From Caldalkalibacillus salinus (GTDB lineage: Bacteria; Bacillota; Bacilli; Caldalkalibacillales; JCM-10596), in the NCBI RefSeq assembly GCF_016745835.1, contig NZ_JAERVL010000007.1, positions 55,413-119,412 of the forward strand: a DNA stretch of 64,000 bases, in the 5' to 3' direction. Position numbers and translations under genes: made by a program. The notes under the pieces are model-generated. The model was not told the origin of the DNA. It was given only the letters and a program-made list of their open reading frames with translations, and made no database searches. This document shows, one piece after another, positions 55,410 to 64,000 of the stretch. The number at the start of each line of letters is the position of its first letter. Position 1 is the first letter of the stretch.

Positions 55410-56456
55410 CTATTTTTGCTTTCGTAAATATCCTTCATCCTTCATGAAAAGTTTCCAGAAGTATATAAAGCCTGGCAGAAGGATGGCAAACCCGACAATA
55501 TACATGATAAATAACGCACGAAACGTATTAGGGTGTGTAAATCCTGACGCCAAGGTGACGTGAGGATAAACGAGATAAGGCAAATGCGCCGCCCCATAAG
55601 CGTAGCTAGCAAACAAGTATTGGAGTATCGCTGCTACCACAGCTACACGTGGTAAGTTGAATTCCGTCTTTTTTTTGGTGGAGGAGATACAGATGTACCC
55701 TAGGGCAAAAAAGACGAAGGACAGTATAAGCCACCCTATGTACTCTATAATATTCTCATACAACCATGTGGATTCTGATCTCATGGACAATAGCGTCAAT
55801 AAGGCAAAGAAAAAGGCAATTGGACCCACTGCAATGGCATCTCTCTGATATATCTTAAACGCATCGTAACGATGACTGACACGGGCATAATCTGCTAAGA
55901 GCAAAGACGACATGAACAAAGTACTAGAGATTGCTAAGCCCATAAAGGCGTATAGCTGGGGGCTTGTTAATAGTTTACCGTAATTCAATTGTTCAAATCC
56001 GTTGACAATATCCACATATCCCCCTTGAGAGATGGGTAAGACGCTAATGAGTAAGGCCGGGATTAACAGGCCAGTCACACCGGAAACCATTGTAAGTAAC
56101 TTACGATACTCGTGCACCTGATTAGAGAAAACGAGGAGAGCACTTCTTATAAGCAGGAGTAAGACAACTAAACTCCCTGGCACAAGCAGAACGGTTCCTA
56201 GTGTAAATGTAGCCCCTGGAAAGAAGCTCACGAGCCCAATGACGATCAATACAACGAAAACGTTGGTCACTTCCCAAGATGGCGATAAATATTTATTGGC
56301 AATATCCGTTGCTTTATGCCCCTTTTGGTTCATGTACAGCATCGACCAAAAACCGGCCCCAAAGTCAATAGACCCCGCAATAGCGTAAATAAACACAAAA
56401 ATCCATAGTAGCGTAATGGCGATAAGCATATCAGTCATGATTCCCTGAGCCACCAT
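55410..56456 (-). CDS. cydB: Cytochrome bd ubiquinol oxidase subunit II
   Basis: 348-residue membrane protein with about eight to nine hydrophobic segments. GSIDFGAGFWSM near the N-terminus and SPSWEVTNVFVV are CydB hallmarks. ATG 56456 follows GGAGG by nine bases. It lies 39 bp after cydA; the pair forms the bd-type terminal quinol oxidase. Confidence 0.9.
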   Translation of the reverse strand: MVAQGIMTDMLIAITLLWIFVFIYAIAGSIDFGAGFWSMLYMNQKGHKATDIANKYLSPSWEVTNVFVVLIVIGLVSFFPGATFTLGTVLLVPGSLVVLLLLIRSALLVFSNQVHEYRKLLTMVSGVTGLLIPALLISVLPISQGGYVDIVNGFEQLNYGKLLTSPQLYAFMGLAISSTLFMSSLLLADYARVSHRYDAFKIYQRDAIAVGPIAFFFALLTLLSMRSESTWLYENIIEYIGWLILSFVFFALGYICISSTKKKTEFNLPRVAVVAAILQYLFASYAYGAAHLPYLVYPHVTLASGFTHPNTFRALFIMYIVGFAILLPGFIYFWKLFMKDEGYLRKQK

Positions 56457-56495
56457 ACTATTCAACCTCCATCTCTTTTCAATAGGATGCGATTC

Positions 56496-57857
56496 TTAGG
56501 ATTCAATCGTTTGTTTCATAAGTTCTTTTTTCAATGGCTTACGGCCGAAATAATACTTAAACACGAGTGCCGTAATCACACCAAGGATGACATACACTAG
56601 CGCGAAAAGCGCAAACAGGGGCCCAAGACCAGCCGTTCGTGTAGCGGCTTCAGAAGTTAACATGGTGTGATAGATGACCCAGGGCTGCCTTCCGGTGCAG
56701 GAGAAAATCCACCCAAATTCTATCCCAATCATGGCTAAGGGACCCGTGGTTACAAATAGCCACTTCACTTTACGTGAAAATGGAGACTTCCTATATAAGA
56801 TCTTCCATCCAAAACCGACAAAGCCTATAAATATAAGCAGCATCCCTATGCCCACCATGGCGTTGAACAGTACGTGTATATATAAGGGGGGCCAGTGCTC
56901 CTTCGGAAATTCATTTAGCCCTACGACAACTTCATCGAAGCGGTCACCTGCTAAAAAACTTAAGGCCCAAGGGATTTCGATACCGAACCTGACAGCCTCT
57001 TCATCAGGATCGGTGATTCCCCCAATGGTAAGCGGTGCGTAATCTTGGGTTTCAAAAAGGCCTTCAGCAGCGGCTAGTTTCTCTGGCTGGTACTGGTGCA
57101 GCATTTGAGCTGCCCCATGGCCATTCCACGCGGTCGCTAGAGAAAATATACCTCCAACGATCAGCCCCATCATCAACGCTTTTTGATGAAAGCGGTACTC
57201 TCTAGATTGAGGTCCGTCCGTTTTCAACATCTTGTACGCCGCTATAGACACAATAATAAAAGCACCTGTCATATAGGCAGAGGCCACGACGTGTGCTGCA
57301 TTTGTGTAAAAACCGGGGTTAAAAAATGCCGCCCAAGGGTCCACATTCACGACTTCTCCTTCCTGTAAGGCAAAACCGGCTGGTGTGCCGGTAAAAGAGT
57401 GAACACTCGTGATTAATACAGCAGAAGCGGTCGCCCCTAGTAAGACGAAAAAAACACTCACAATCCGCATCATAGGTGATAAACGATCTGCCGCATATAC
57501 ATAAATAGACAAAAATAATGCTTCTAAAAAGAAAGCAAAAATTTCAATCTGAAAGGGTAAAGCGACGACCTTCCCCACAATCTCCATGAAGCCAGGCCAT
57601 AGTAGGGAGAGCTGCACCCCTGCAATTGTACCTGATGGTATGGCCACCCCTAACAAAATCGCTTGTCCCTTAATCCAACGATTAGCCATGAGTGCATAGT
57701 CTGGGTCTTTTGTCCTTTGGTACATAATCTCTGAAATTAATATCATTAACGGGAGAGAGACCCCTAATGTAGCGAAAATAATATGAAACGCCATGGTTGT
57801 CCCAAAAGTTGATCTCGCAAGCAAAACGCTATCAGAGAAAAATTGTTCCACGCTCAT
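56496..57857 (-). CDS. cydA: Cytochrome bd ubiquinol oxidase subunit I
   Basis: 453-residue haem-binding subunit. N-terminal RSTFGTTMAFHIIFATLGVSLPL with a ligand His, KWLFVTTGPLAMIGIEFGWIFSCTGRQPWVIY near the C-terminus (GRQPW is diagnostic). Moderate length suggests a short Q-loop, as in the Bacillus YthA group. It oxidises menaquinol and reduces oxygen without pumping protons. Start of a two-gene operon with cydB. Confidence 0.92.
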   Translation of the reverse strand: MSVEQFFSDSVLLARSTFGTTMAFHIIFATLGVSLPLMILISEIMYQRTKDPDYALMANRWIKGQAILLGVAIPSGTIAGVQLSLLWPGFMEIVGKVVALPFQIEIFAFFLEALFLSIYVYAADRLSPMMRIVSVFFVLLGATASAVLITSVHSFTGTPAGFALQEGEVVNVDPWAAFFNPGFYTNAAHVVASAYMTGAFIIVSIAAYKMLKTDGPQSREYRFHQKALMMGLIVGGIFSLATAWNGHGAAQMLHQYQPEKLAAAEGLFETQDYAPLTIGGITDPDEEAVRFGIEIPWALSFLAGDRFDEVVVGLNEFPKEHWPPLYIHVLFNAMVGIGMLLIFIGFVGFGWKILYRKSPFSRKVKWLFVTTGPLAMIGIEFGWIFSCTGRQPWVIYHTMLTSEAATRTAGLGPLFALFALVYVILGVITALVFKYYFGRKPLKKELMKQTIES

Positions 57858-58071
57858 CGATTCCTTTCTGCTGGTCCTACTAAGAGTTTGCCTTCCTGAT
57901 GACTCTTATGTTACAACCTGAAACATTGTTTAAAAACATTAAGGGTATTTTTTCCACATCAGCATTTTTTATGAATGGCGCCTTCAATTTTTTCTGTGCA
58001 TACTTTTGACATTATTGGGGATGCTACCTTTTGAAGTAAATATTGGTAACTGAAAGGAGTCTTTAACCTTT

Positions 58072-58413
58072 ATGCGTAAGATCACAATGATATTATTGCT
58101 TAGTATGTTGTTAGGTACGTGCACCTTACCAGCTATGGCCATCTCTGAAGAGTCTCAAGATGTCATTCAAGAAGCACAGCAAGACTATGAAAAGTGGGGT
58201 AGAGTGGCTGTACGCACAATCGGAGAGGCCTATGAAGGGTACGATGTTTATGACTATGAATATGAAGGCAGAGAAACCCCAACTGATACGATTGCAGAGG
58301 ATACCTTTGAGTTAAAGATTAGATCTGATGGACAAGAAATCACAAAGAACGTGCGTGTGCGATTTAACACACAAACGGGCGACCTGTTGCAAATCACTGT
58401 TGTTGAAGAGTAA
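58072..58413 (+). CDS. DUF3889 secreted small protein
   Basis: 113 residues with a signal peptide (cleavage near AMAIS) and a DUF3889-like mature part (YEKWGRVAVRTIGEAYEGYDVYDYEYEGR, TKNVRVRFNTQTGDLL), as in Bacillus YqzG. Function unknown. AAAGGAGTC precedes the ATG. Monocistronic. Confidence 0.82.
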   Translation: MRKITMILLLSMLLGTCTLPAMAISEESQDVIQEAQQDYEKWGRVAVRTIGEAYEGYDVYDYEYEGRETPTDTIAEDTFELKIRSDGQEITKNVRVRFNTQTGDLLQITVVEE

Positions 58414-58440
58414 AACGTCATTTGAAGACATTTTTCTACC

Positions 58441-58487
58441 AAAAAAGAAAGGGACTTCACTTTTAAGGAGAAGCCCCTTTCTTTTTG
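58441..58487 (+). terminator. Terminator after the DUF3889 gene
   Basis: AAAGAAAGGGACTTC pairs with GAAGCCCCTTTCTTT (one mismatch), followed by TTG. Confidence 0.8.
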
Positions 58488-58572
58488 CATGTTATTATCT
58501 TCATGGTCCCCATCTCATATCTTTTTAACTACAGAGAAAGCCAATGCATTCAGTTCATGACACTATATAGCT

Positions 58573-59502
58573 CTATGTCTCATTAGTGAGTAACCTACAG
58601 TTCATTTCAATAAACGTTGTCAGCTGATAAACCACCTCATGTAAATCATCCGATAAGGGCGAATGCCCGCAATGTGGTAAACGTACATGTTTCGCCTCCG
58701 GCCCTAAGTCCTTAACTAGCTCATGTGACATTTCCCTAGGAATGACCCGATCCTCTTCTCCAGTAATCACCAAAACGGGCGCCTTTATGTGATTAACGTC
58801 ACCCGACCCTTTCATAAGCCCATTGTCATATTCACTTATATTAAACGTATTAATGGCATCATAAATATCAATCAAATTTCGTTGCTTACACATTTCTTCA
58901 AGGTATTGATGATACCTGTCCTTATGGGGTCTGCCATTCTGGTATACGAGGAGGTTCCATAAAACCTTAAGAATCAAGTGGTTATGTTCTTCATACGCCT
59001 TTAAGACCAATTGTGTTTTCAATAAGTTACGCTCAATCTCTTCCTTGGTGGTTAAACGTTTGCCTCTTATTGGTTTAGGAAGGCCATACGTTATCTTATA
59101 TATCGGATATCCTCTCGTTGATATCGAACACATCAGCGTTAATGTTTTGACGATCTGGGGGTGCCGCGCCGCTAGACACATGGCCACACCACCACCGGTA
59201 GACCAGCCCACTACATGAGCGTTAGATAGGCCCATTTGCACCACAAACTGAAAGATGTCTTCAGCTAGCTCATACAGTGAATCAAAGGGTTGCTTGTAGC
59301 TTGATTCCCCACATCCCCGCAAATCAATAGCATATATTTTATATTCAACGGGCATATGCTCCATTAGTATATCCCAGTGTGTTGAAGAAGACATATTACC
59401 GTGAATTAGTAATAGCGGTGTAACGCCCCCTTCCCTTTCACGATAGGCCATAATCTCTCCATTCGGTATGAACACCTTCTTAAGGACGACGTTCGAACTC
59501 AA
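58573..59502 (-). CDS. Alpha/beta hydrolase
   Basis: 309 residues if translation starts at TTG 59502, which follows GAGGAGGG by seven bases; an ATG nine codons upstream has no ribosome site. LLIHGNMSSS is the oxyanion loop, VGWSTGGG has the nucleophile Ser, ITGEEDRVIP the Asp and PHCGHSPLSDD the His. A cytoplasmic hydrolase of unknown substrate. Monocistronic. Confidence 0.87.
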   Translation of the reverse strand: MSSNVVLKKVFIPNGEIMAYREREGGVTPLLLIHGNMSSSTHWDILMEHMPVEYKIYAIDLRGCGESSYKQPFDSLYELAEDIFQFVVQMGLSNAHVVGWSTGGGVAMCLAARHPQIVKTLTLMCSISTRGYPIYKITYGLPKPIRGKRLTTKEEIERNLLKTQLVLKAYEEHNHLILKVLWNLLVYQNGRPHKDRYHQYLEEMCKQRNLIDIYDAINTFNISEYDNGLMKGSGDVNHIKAPVLVITGEEDRVIPREMSHELVKDLGPEAKHVRLPHCGHSPLSDDLHEVVYQLTTFIEMNCRLLTNET

Positions 59503-59639
59503 TCGACTTCCCTCCTCTAAGCCTGACATACCATTTGACTGGTCTATTCATTTACATTTTACGCTCGTATCAACCAAACATGAATCATTTTGCTTTGGTG
59601 TACCATTTTCGGCAACGATTTATCATATCCATACAAACG

Positions 59640-59676
59640 AGATGCTAAAAAACCCTCCAGTTAACATTGGAGGGTT
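59640..59676 (-). terminator. Terminator of the desaturase gene
   Basis: On the minus strand AACCCTCCA pairs with TGGAGGGTT, then TTTTTAGC. Confidence 0.8.
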
Positions 59677-59786
59677 CGTTGTGTGTTTTATTCATTTTTT
59701 CTTATAAGAGAGATGCTTGGCATCAACCTGTCATGTCAGCGTCAGTAGACGTTAAAACATTGTCCTCGCACTCTCTCTGTATCGAT

Positions 59787-60899
59787 TTATGATTCGTTCA
59801 TCTCTACTCTTTGAGGTTTCGTGAGCTTAGACTCTTCCATTGCTTCTTCCACTTCTATCTTACGGTACTCAATATTGTTAGGATCTAACCCATTGCCTAA
59901 AGAGGCGTAAACAGTGCTTCGTCGCGGATCTACAAACTCTCTGTTATCATAATATACCCGCGGGGTTTTCCATAAAGTCCTTAACGCTTGAATCATTGGC
60001 ATTTCATGATACCTTTCTGGCCACATCTTTTTAATCTGCTCTTTCACAAGAGGGTAATATTTCCCGTTCATGGCTGGGAATAGATGGTGCTCAGTATGAT
60101 ATGAAAATTGGAAATGCAGCACATCAACCCACTTCGGTACCGTCACCGTTAAACTGTTTGCTAATGGGTCATTGACAGGTACCAAAGGGTTTAATCTATG
60201 GTTTGTCGATATATAACACATCACGATAAAGTTAGCGATGAGTAGTGGGAGTAAAAAGGCAAAGAACCATTTTACTGGTCCAATCCATACGAGCAAGGCA
60301 ATCCAAGACACCCAAGGTAAAATGAATTGCAGCCATACAGCGGGTTTGGTGCTAGGTTTAAATTCTTTAATATAAGTGACAAACATTTTTGTTGAATGTA
60401 ATGAGAACGTCACCGCTAGTGCACAAAAGTTAAAGAATGCACGGACTGATAAAGGCATTTTATAGACCCAGCGTAGAAAGCGATGGTTCTTAATTGCTGT
60501 AATTGTTGGCCATGCATCGGGATCTTTGGACTCATCCTGAGTGTGCACATGGTGCGTCAAGTTATGCCATTTCCGCCATAATTTTGGTCCTGTACATAAA
60601 GGCCAGAATGCAATTGCGCCTAATAAATCACGGAGCCATGGTTTCCTAACAACTGTACCGTGCAGTATTTCATGTCCTAAAAAACCTAGTGCAGCAAAAC
60701 TACAGCCGATAACAAACGCAATAGGTAATTTGACCCATACACTGAGATCTAATAATCCAATAGTCAAAAAACCGCTAATGACAACGATCAGGTATGCTAA
60801 TCCTCCTAATAACCTCGTTGGTACAGGCTTAAATGCCTCTTTCGGTAAGTTTGGAGATACGCGTGCGGCATACCATGCAAATGATTGATACTCTTTCAT
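59787..60899 (-). CDS. Membrane fatty acid desaturase
   Basis: 370-residue di-iron desaturase with four to six hydrophobic segments and three histidine boxes: HEILH (76-80), HNLTHH (112-117) and HTEHH near residue 280. Bacterial acyl-lipid desaturases of this layout insert double bonds into membrane fatty acids. GAAAGGAGCC precedes the ATG. It has its own promoter and terminator. Confidence 0.9.
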   Translation of the reverse strand: MKEYQSFAWYAARVSPNLPKEAFKPVPTRLLGGLAYLIVVISGFLTIGLLDLSVWVKLPIAFVIGCSFAALGFLGHEILHGTVVRKPWLRDLLGAIAFWPLCTGPKLWRKWHNLTHHVHTQDESKDPDAWPTITAIKNHRFLRWVYKMPLSVRAFFNFCALAVTFSLHSTKMFVTYIKEFKPSTKPAVWLQFILPWVSWIALLVWIGPVKWFFAFLLPLLIANFIVMCYISTNHRLNPLVPVNDPLANSLTVTVPKWVDVLHFQFSYHTEHHLFPAMNGKYYPLVKEQIKKMWPERYHEMPMIQALRTLWKTPRVYYDNREFVDPRRSTVYASLGNGLDPNNIEYRKIEVEEAMEESKLTKPQRVEMNES

Positions 60900-60977
60900 A
60901 TTTCAGGCTCCTTTCATTGTTAGGCCAATTGGTTACATAATGATGAGGTGTTCCACTGTTTTCGATATATATTATGG

Positions 60978-60991
60978 CGGTACGCTTACCG
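60978..60991. promoter_or_regulatory. Palindrome in the desaturase leader
   Basis: CGGTA-CGCT-TACCG, about 80 bp before the desaturase start and inside the predicted 5' untranslated region. Size fits a TetR-type operator; regulator unknown. Confidence 0.35.
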
Positions 60992-61038
60992 GAACATACA
61001 TCTTCTTTTTTTAAAAATTAATACATTGGATAAATCTA

Positions 61039-61091
61039 ATGGTATCAATAGTCGAAGTCCAAGTCAATGTATTTTTATTACCAGGTCCTAT
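61039..61091 (-). promoter_or_regulatory. Desaturase promoter with FapR-like box
   Basis: On the minus strand -35 TTGACT (plus 61062-61067), 17-base spacer, -10 TACCAT (plus 61039-61044). Just upstream ATAGGACCTGGTAATAA (plus 61075-61091) matches the FapR consensus TTAGTACCTGGTACTAA at 14 of 17 positions. FapR controls membrane lipid genes in Bacillus, so control of a desaturase is plausible. The rest of the 324-bp gap shows no gene. Confidence 0.5.
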
Positions 61092-61171
61092 TTTCAGGTT
61101 ACATATAGGCTAGGGACACGGATGAGCGGCCACAGCCCATATTTATAGTCATATACAATATTGTCTCATAT

Positions 61172-61219
61172 ATGTTTTAAAAAATGAGAAGCCAGAAGGC
61201 TCCATCCCTCTGGCTTCTG
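61172..61219 (-). terminator. Terminator of the double P-loop ATPase gene
   Basis: On the minus strand AGAAGCCAGA pairs with TCTGGCTTCT, followed by CATTTTTTAAAA. Confidence 0.8.
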
Positions 61220-61223
61220 ATCT

Positions 61224-62345
61224 CTAATAATCTAACTGTGACGCTTGCTCATTTTCAATCACCTTCATCTCGGCGTATATCTTAGCTTGAATGGCCTCAA
61301 TCTTACTAAAGTCTGTCGCTTCAATATAGTAAGCTTCCAGTTCATCGTGGGTGGCTTTGGCCTTCGCTAAAAGAGCAGTGGCTTCTCTCATTTTTGCCCT
61401 ATATTGCTCTGAAACGTCTTTCAACTCACTTTCGTACTTTTCATCTGTTCCGGACCTGATAACCTCTGCATACATATCCACCACTTCATCGCTCTGACGT
61501 TCAGGAAAATACTCATGCGGGGCCGTGCTGTCAAAGATGGCAAAACCTAATTCACGTACGATGAGCATATCTAAGCTGTGGGGGTCAAATCCGCAATGGT
61601 AGACTTCAATGTCTAAACCCCTTTGCTCCGCTTCGGAGGCCAGTTTTTTTAACATGGTTGATTTTCCACAACCGGGGCGACCTTTAATGAAATATCTTTT
61701 GGGGATATCTTCTGTAAGGTTAGGAATGAAGTCGATGGCGCCTTTTGGCGTAGCTGCACCAAGAAAACGATGCTTAACGTCGGGTGCGTTTTGCTTCTCT
61801 TTTTCTTGCCCAACAAATAAATTCTGAGATAACTTTTGAGTCAAGTGGTCTGCAGCAGTATAATCGATATTGTCGATATAGTACTTTTCCCAAAGATCGT
61901 GAATATGCAAGGCTTCCTCAAACCGTTCGTAGGCAGATTTGAAAGTGTAACTGACTTTGTCAGTTAATGTGACGATGGCACGCTTGTGATTTCTAAGCTG
62001 GGCCGTATTCCAAGCGGTGCCTACATTCACGTACTCTTCAACCACCCCGGGGTACAGTGGCTCAATGATATGGGGGGGCGTACCGTCCACAACACCTATT
62101 TTAAGTTTCGGTATAATTAAACCGTCGATTGAATCGTTATCAGAAGAACAGTGCAGGACCTCAATGTCATATCCCGATTCGAACCATTTATCCCCCAACG
62201 CTTTCATCAATGATGATTTCCCAGTCCCCGGTCCCCCTTTTAGGATAAAAACTCTCTCTAAGCCTTTTAAATTGGACTCATATAAACTATAAAATCCGCG
62301 CGCGGTGTTCCCACCAGCATAATAATGTCTGACTGTTTTACTCAT
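61224..62345 (-). CDS. Double P-loop ATPase, PRK06851-like
   Basis: 373 residues with two P-loop domains: GGPGTGKSS (37-45) and GRPGCGKST (about 222-230). Each is followed by a similar block, EVLHCSSDNDSIDGLIIP and EVYHCGFDPHSLDMLIVR, so the protein looks like an internal duplication. Both then have a VDGTPPH or FDSTAPHEYFP stretch. The C-terminus is coiled. Related proteins occur widely in Firmicutes with no known role. Cytoplasmic, monocistronic. Confidence 0.82.
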   Translation of the reverse strand: MSKTVRHYYAGGNTARGFYSLYESNLKGLERVFILKGGPGTGKSSLMKALGDKWFESGYDIEVLHCSSDNDSIDGLIIPKLKIGVVDGTPPHIIEPLYPGVVEEYVNVGTAWNTAQLRNHKRAIVTLTDKVSYTFKSAYERFEEALHIHDLWEKYYIDNIDYTAADHLTQKLSQNLFVGQEKEKQNAPDVKHRFLGAATPKGAIDFIPNLTEDIPKRYFIKGRPGCGKSTMLKKLASEAEQRGLDIEVYHCGFDPHSLDMLIVRELGFAIFDSTAPHEYFPERQSDEVVDMYAEVIRSGTDEKYESELKDVSEQYRAKMREATALLAKAKATHDELEAYYIEATDFSKIEAIQAKIYAEMKVIENEQASQLDY

Positions 62346-62437
62346 GCTGGACCTCCCTAGTCACATTTTATGGGCTGAACAGTTGTGATACAGCTAACAT
62401 ATGCGCGGTCTTCCTTCTAAGTGAATACCTATGTCGC

Positions 62438-62851
62438 TCAAACAGCATCTTCTTTAAACGTCCATAGGTTGTTAAGTATAAAATTAGTTAGAGGCAGGAT
62501 GAATACGACAATCGCTTGTCCAAGCATATAATGAAAAGATAAGATTTGTACCGCTAAATACATAATGAGGCCGTTTAGTATTAATCCTGAACAAGATACG
62601 ATGGTATACTTTGTAAATAGTTTAGTGTGTTGGGTTGACTTGATTTTAAACGTATACTTTTGGTTTAAATAATAGGACACTATTAGCGTCACGATAAATC
62701 CAATGGTTGAACTGAGGACTGGTCCTTGGTTGAATAATTCAACGAAGAGTATGAGCACACCAAAATGTATCAACGTCCCTAATACCCCGACCATGCCATA
62801 GGTGAACACCTTTACGAACATCGTTTTGTTTAAGTTACTTAGCAACTTCAT
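62438..62851 (-). CDS. GtrA-family membrane protein
   Basis: 137 residues with four hydrophobic segments and the GtrA signature (FVKVFTYGMVGVLGTLIHFGVLI, SYYLNQKYTFK, FILNNLWTFK). These proteins are thought to flip undecaprenyl-linked sugars. It is coupled (TAATG) to the glycosyltransferase gene, its usual partner. Confidence 0.88.
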   Translation of the reverse strand: MKLLSNLNKTMFVKVFTYGMVGVLGTLIHFGVLILFVELFNQGPVLSSTIGFIVTLIVSYYLNQKYTFKIKSTQHTKLFTKYTIVSCSGLILNGLIMYLAVQILSFHYMLGQAIVVFILPLTNFILNNLWTFKEDAV

Positions 62852-63870
62852 TACACTTCCACATACTCCTTAACTGTGGTGTTATGTTGGGCCCCTTCGT
62901 GTAAGGAGGCTTCTCGTAAAGACTCAGACGCTGCCGTTTCTTGAATCAAATATCGAGGTCTTCCTTTTACTTCGTTATAGATGGCAGAGATGTATTCCCC
63001 AATAATACCTAAACTAAGCATAATCACACTACCTATGATGAGCTGTAGGATAATAACGGTCGTAAAGCCGGTTACGGCACTGCCGATCCACTTATGGTAT
63101 AAGGTTTGACCGGCTAGAATGACGGCGGCAAAAAAGAACAGTGCTCCTGCAAAGGTTACAATCCTCAACGGTAATGACGTGAACGATACAATAGCATTTA
63201 AGGCTAATTTCGTTAATTTAATGACGCTCCATTTCGTCTCTCCACCAACCCTGTGATCAACATCAAACTCTATGCGTACCTTTTTAAAGCCTAGCCACGC
63301 AGTCATGCCTCTAAAGAAGGTCCTTTTCTCAGGTAAGGTTGTCCATGCTTGAACCACTTTACGGTCCAACAGCTTAAAGTCAGATGCACCATGCAAATCA
63401 TATCCGGTTATACTTTTGAGCATACGATAGAAGAGCCCTGCGCTCGCCCGATAGCTGAGGGATTCCTTTCCTCGACTGCGCTTCACACATTCGACTACAC
63501 CTGCTTTCTCTAGACGCCATACATTGACCATTTCAGGAATAAGTTTAGGAGGGTGCTGCAGATCGGCATCCATCACTATGACTGCCTGTCCTTTTGATTT
63601 CTCTAGTCCTGCACATAGCGCATACTCTTTGCCAAAATTTCGACTTAGTCTCAGTGCATAGACGTTTGGTATGGTTGTTGTTGCCTTCTGTAACTGCTCC
63701 CATGTGTCATCCGAAGAACCATCATCGACAAGGATCAATTCGTAGTGCTCTGTTACTTCCTTTACGGATGCAGTAATAACTTCGATGGCATGGATAATAT
63801 GAGCACCCTCGTTAAACATGGGAATGACGACTGATAACTCAATTGATTGTTGCCCGTCTTTATTGAGCAT
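62851..63870 (-). CDS. Family 2 glycosyltransferase, GtrB/DPM-like
   Basis: 339 residues: a GT-A domain (ELSVVIPMFNEG, LVDDGSSDDT, the DAD motif in VMDADLQHPP) and two C-terminal hydrophobic segments (about 245-320). It probably makes an undecaprenyl-phosphate sugar that GtrA flips. The ATG at 63870 follows AAGGAGCG. It overlaps the upstream YfhO-like gene by 11 bp. Confidence 0.9.
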   Translation of the reverse strand: MLNKDGQQSIELSVVIPMFNEGAHIIHAIEVITASVKEVTEHYELILVDDGSSDDTWEQLQKATTTIPNVYALRLSRNFGKEYALCAGLEKSKGQAVIVMDADLQHPPKLIPEMVNVWRLEKAGVVECVKRSRGKESLSYRASAGLFYRMLKSITGYDLHGASDFKLLDRKVVQAWTTLPEKRTFFRGMTAWLGFKKVRIEFDVDHRVGGETKWSVIKLTKLALNAIVSFTSLPLRIVTFAGALFFFAAVILAGQTLYHKWIGSAVTGFTTVIILQLIIGSVIMLSLGIIGEYISAIYNEVKGRPRYLIQETAASESLREASLHEGAQHNTTVKEYVEV

Positions 63871-64000
63871 AGGAATCGCTCCTTTTTGACTGTCTTTTAC
63901 TTCGATATTCAAATACCACCAAACCAATAAAGATCAGCAAACTTATCACTGAAATCGTAATACCAGTGGTTAACCCTACCGGCTTAAATGACATTTCCAC
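63860..64000 (-). CDS. C-terminus of a YfhO-like membrane protein (cut by window edge)
   Basis: The last 46 codons of a minus-strand gene are visible, ending at TAA 63860-63862. They hold one hydrophobic segment (MSFKPVGLTTGITISVISLL) and a basic tail. The KPVGLxxGxxIS start resembles the end of YfhO-family proteins, which act with GtrA and GtrB-type partners in teichoic acid glycosylation. That family and the gene context suggest the assignment. Confidence 0.6.
   Translation of the reverse strand: MEMSFKPVGLTTGITISVISLLIFIGLVVFEYRSKRQSKRSDSYAQ

Overview
The window looks like a chromosomal segment of a low-to-mid GC Bacillaceae, most likely an alkaliphile. Genes start behind strong AGGAGG-type ribosome sites. 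Gene order matches Bacillus in several places (pbpG/speE/speB/ywiB, ywgA/ywfO, nadS-niaR opposite nadA, opuA opposite a GbsR-type regulator). A NaChBac-type voltage-gated sodium channel points to an alkaliphile. There are no rRNA or tRNA genes, no CRISPR array and no intact mobile element.

Layout. 1-11740 (minus) is a long acyl-CoA degradation operon: Fe-S quinone reductase fadF, thiolase, 3-hydroxybutyryl-CoA dehydrogenase, two acyl-CoA dehydrogenases, MeaB GTPase, TetR regulator and the fused B12 enzyme IcmF (cut by the left edge). A promoter, a 22-bp palindrome and a cre-like site lie before fadF. 12031-13007 is a DsbB-like/thioredoxin-like pair. 13307-16440 (plus) holds a small HTH protein and a three-gene ABC-2 exporter. 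16481-20209 has a PLP desulfhydrase/deaminase, a GAF-GGDEF-EAL protein with a hairpin-rich leader, and a SprT-like protein. 20384-28013 (minus) is a lysine aminomutase operon, kdd-kamA-kamB-kamC-kamD-kamE, preceded by a clear sigma-54 promoter and by a PAS-AAA+ sigma-54 activator gene. 29963-39695 includes an unknown secreted protein, DUF1934, agmatinase, spermidine synthase, a class A PBP, YwgA, an HD hydrolase and the sodium channel.

39767-40513 (minus) is the most unusual gene: a thioredoxin-fold protein with an in-frame TGA exactly where the first redox cysteine should be. A two-part stem-loop with a GG-containing apical loop follows the TGA, as expected of a bacterial SECIS element. It is a candidate selenoprotein; a nonsense-mutated gene is the alternative.

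40833-45483 carries an isoleucine-type T-box before ilvA, then niaR-nadS opposite nadA with a NiaR box between them. 45590-50980 holds an AprX-like subtilase, the glycine betaine transporter opuA and its GbsR-like regulator. 51222-64000 holds ung, a large secreted 5'-nucleotidase, cytochrome bd oxidase, DUF3889, an alpha/beta hydrolase, a fatty acid desaturase with a FapR-like box upstream, a double P-loop ATPase, GtrA and a family 2 glycosyltransferase, and the tail of a YfhO-like membrane protein.

How the parts fit. Acyl-CoA dehydrogenases reduce ETF, which FadF can reoxidise with quinone, and bd oxidase can use that quinol. IcmF links branched and linear butyryl-CoA. The lysine aminomutase route, if its later steps are encoded elsewhere, yields acetoacetate and crotonyl-CoA-level products that the same thiolase, hydroxyacyl dehydrogenase and acyl-CoA dehydrogenases could process.
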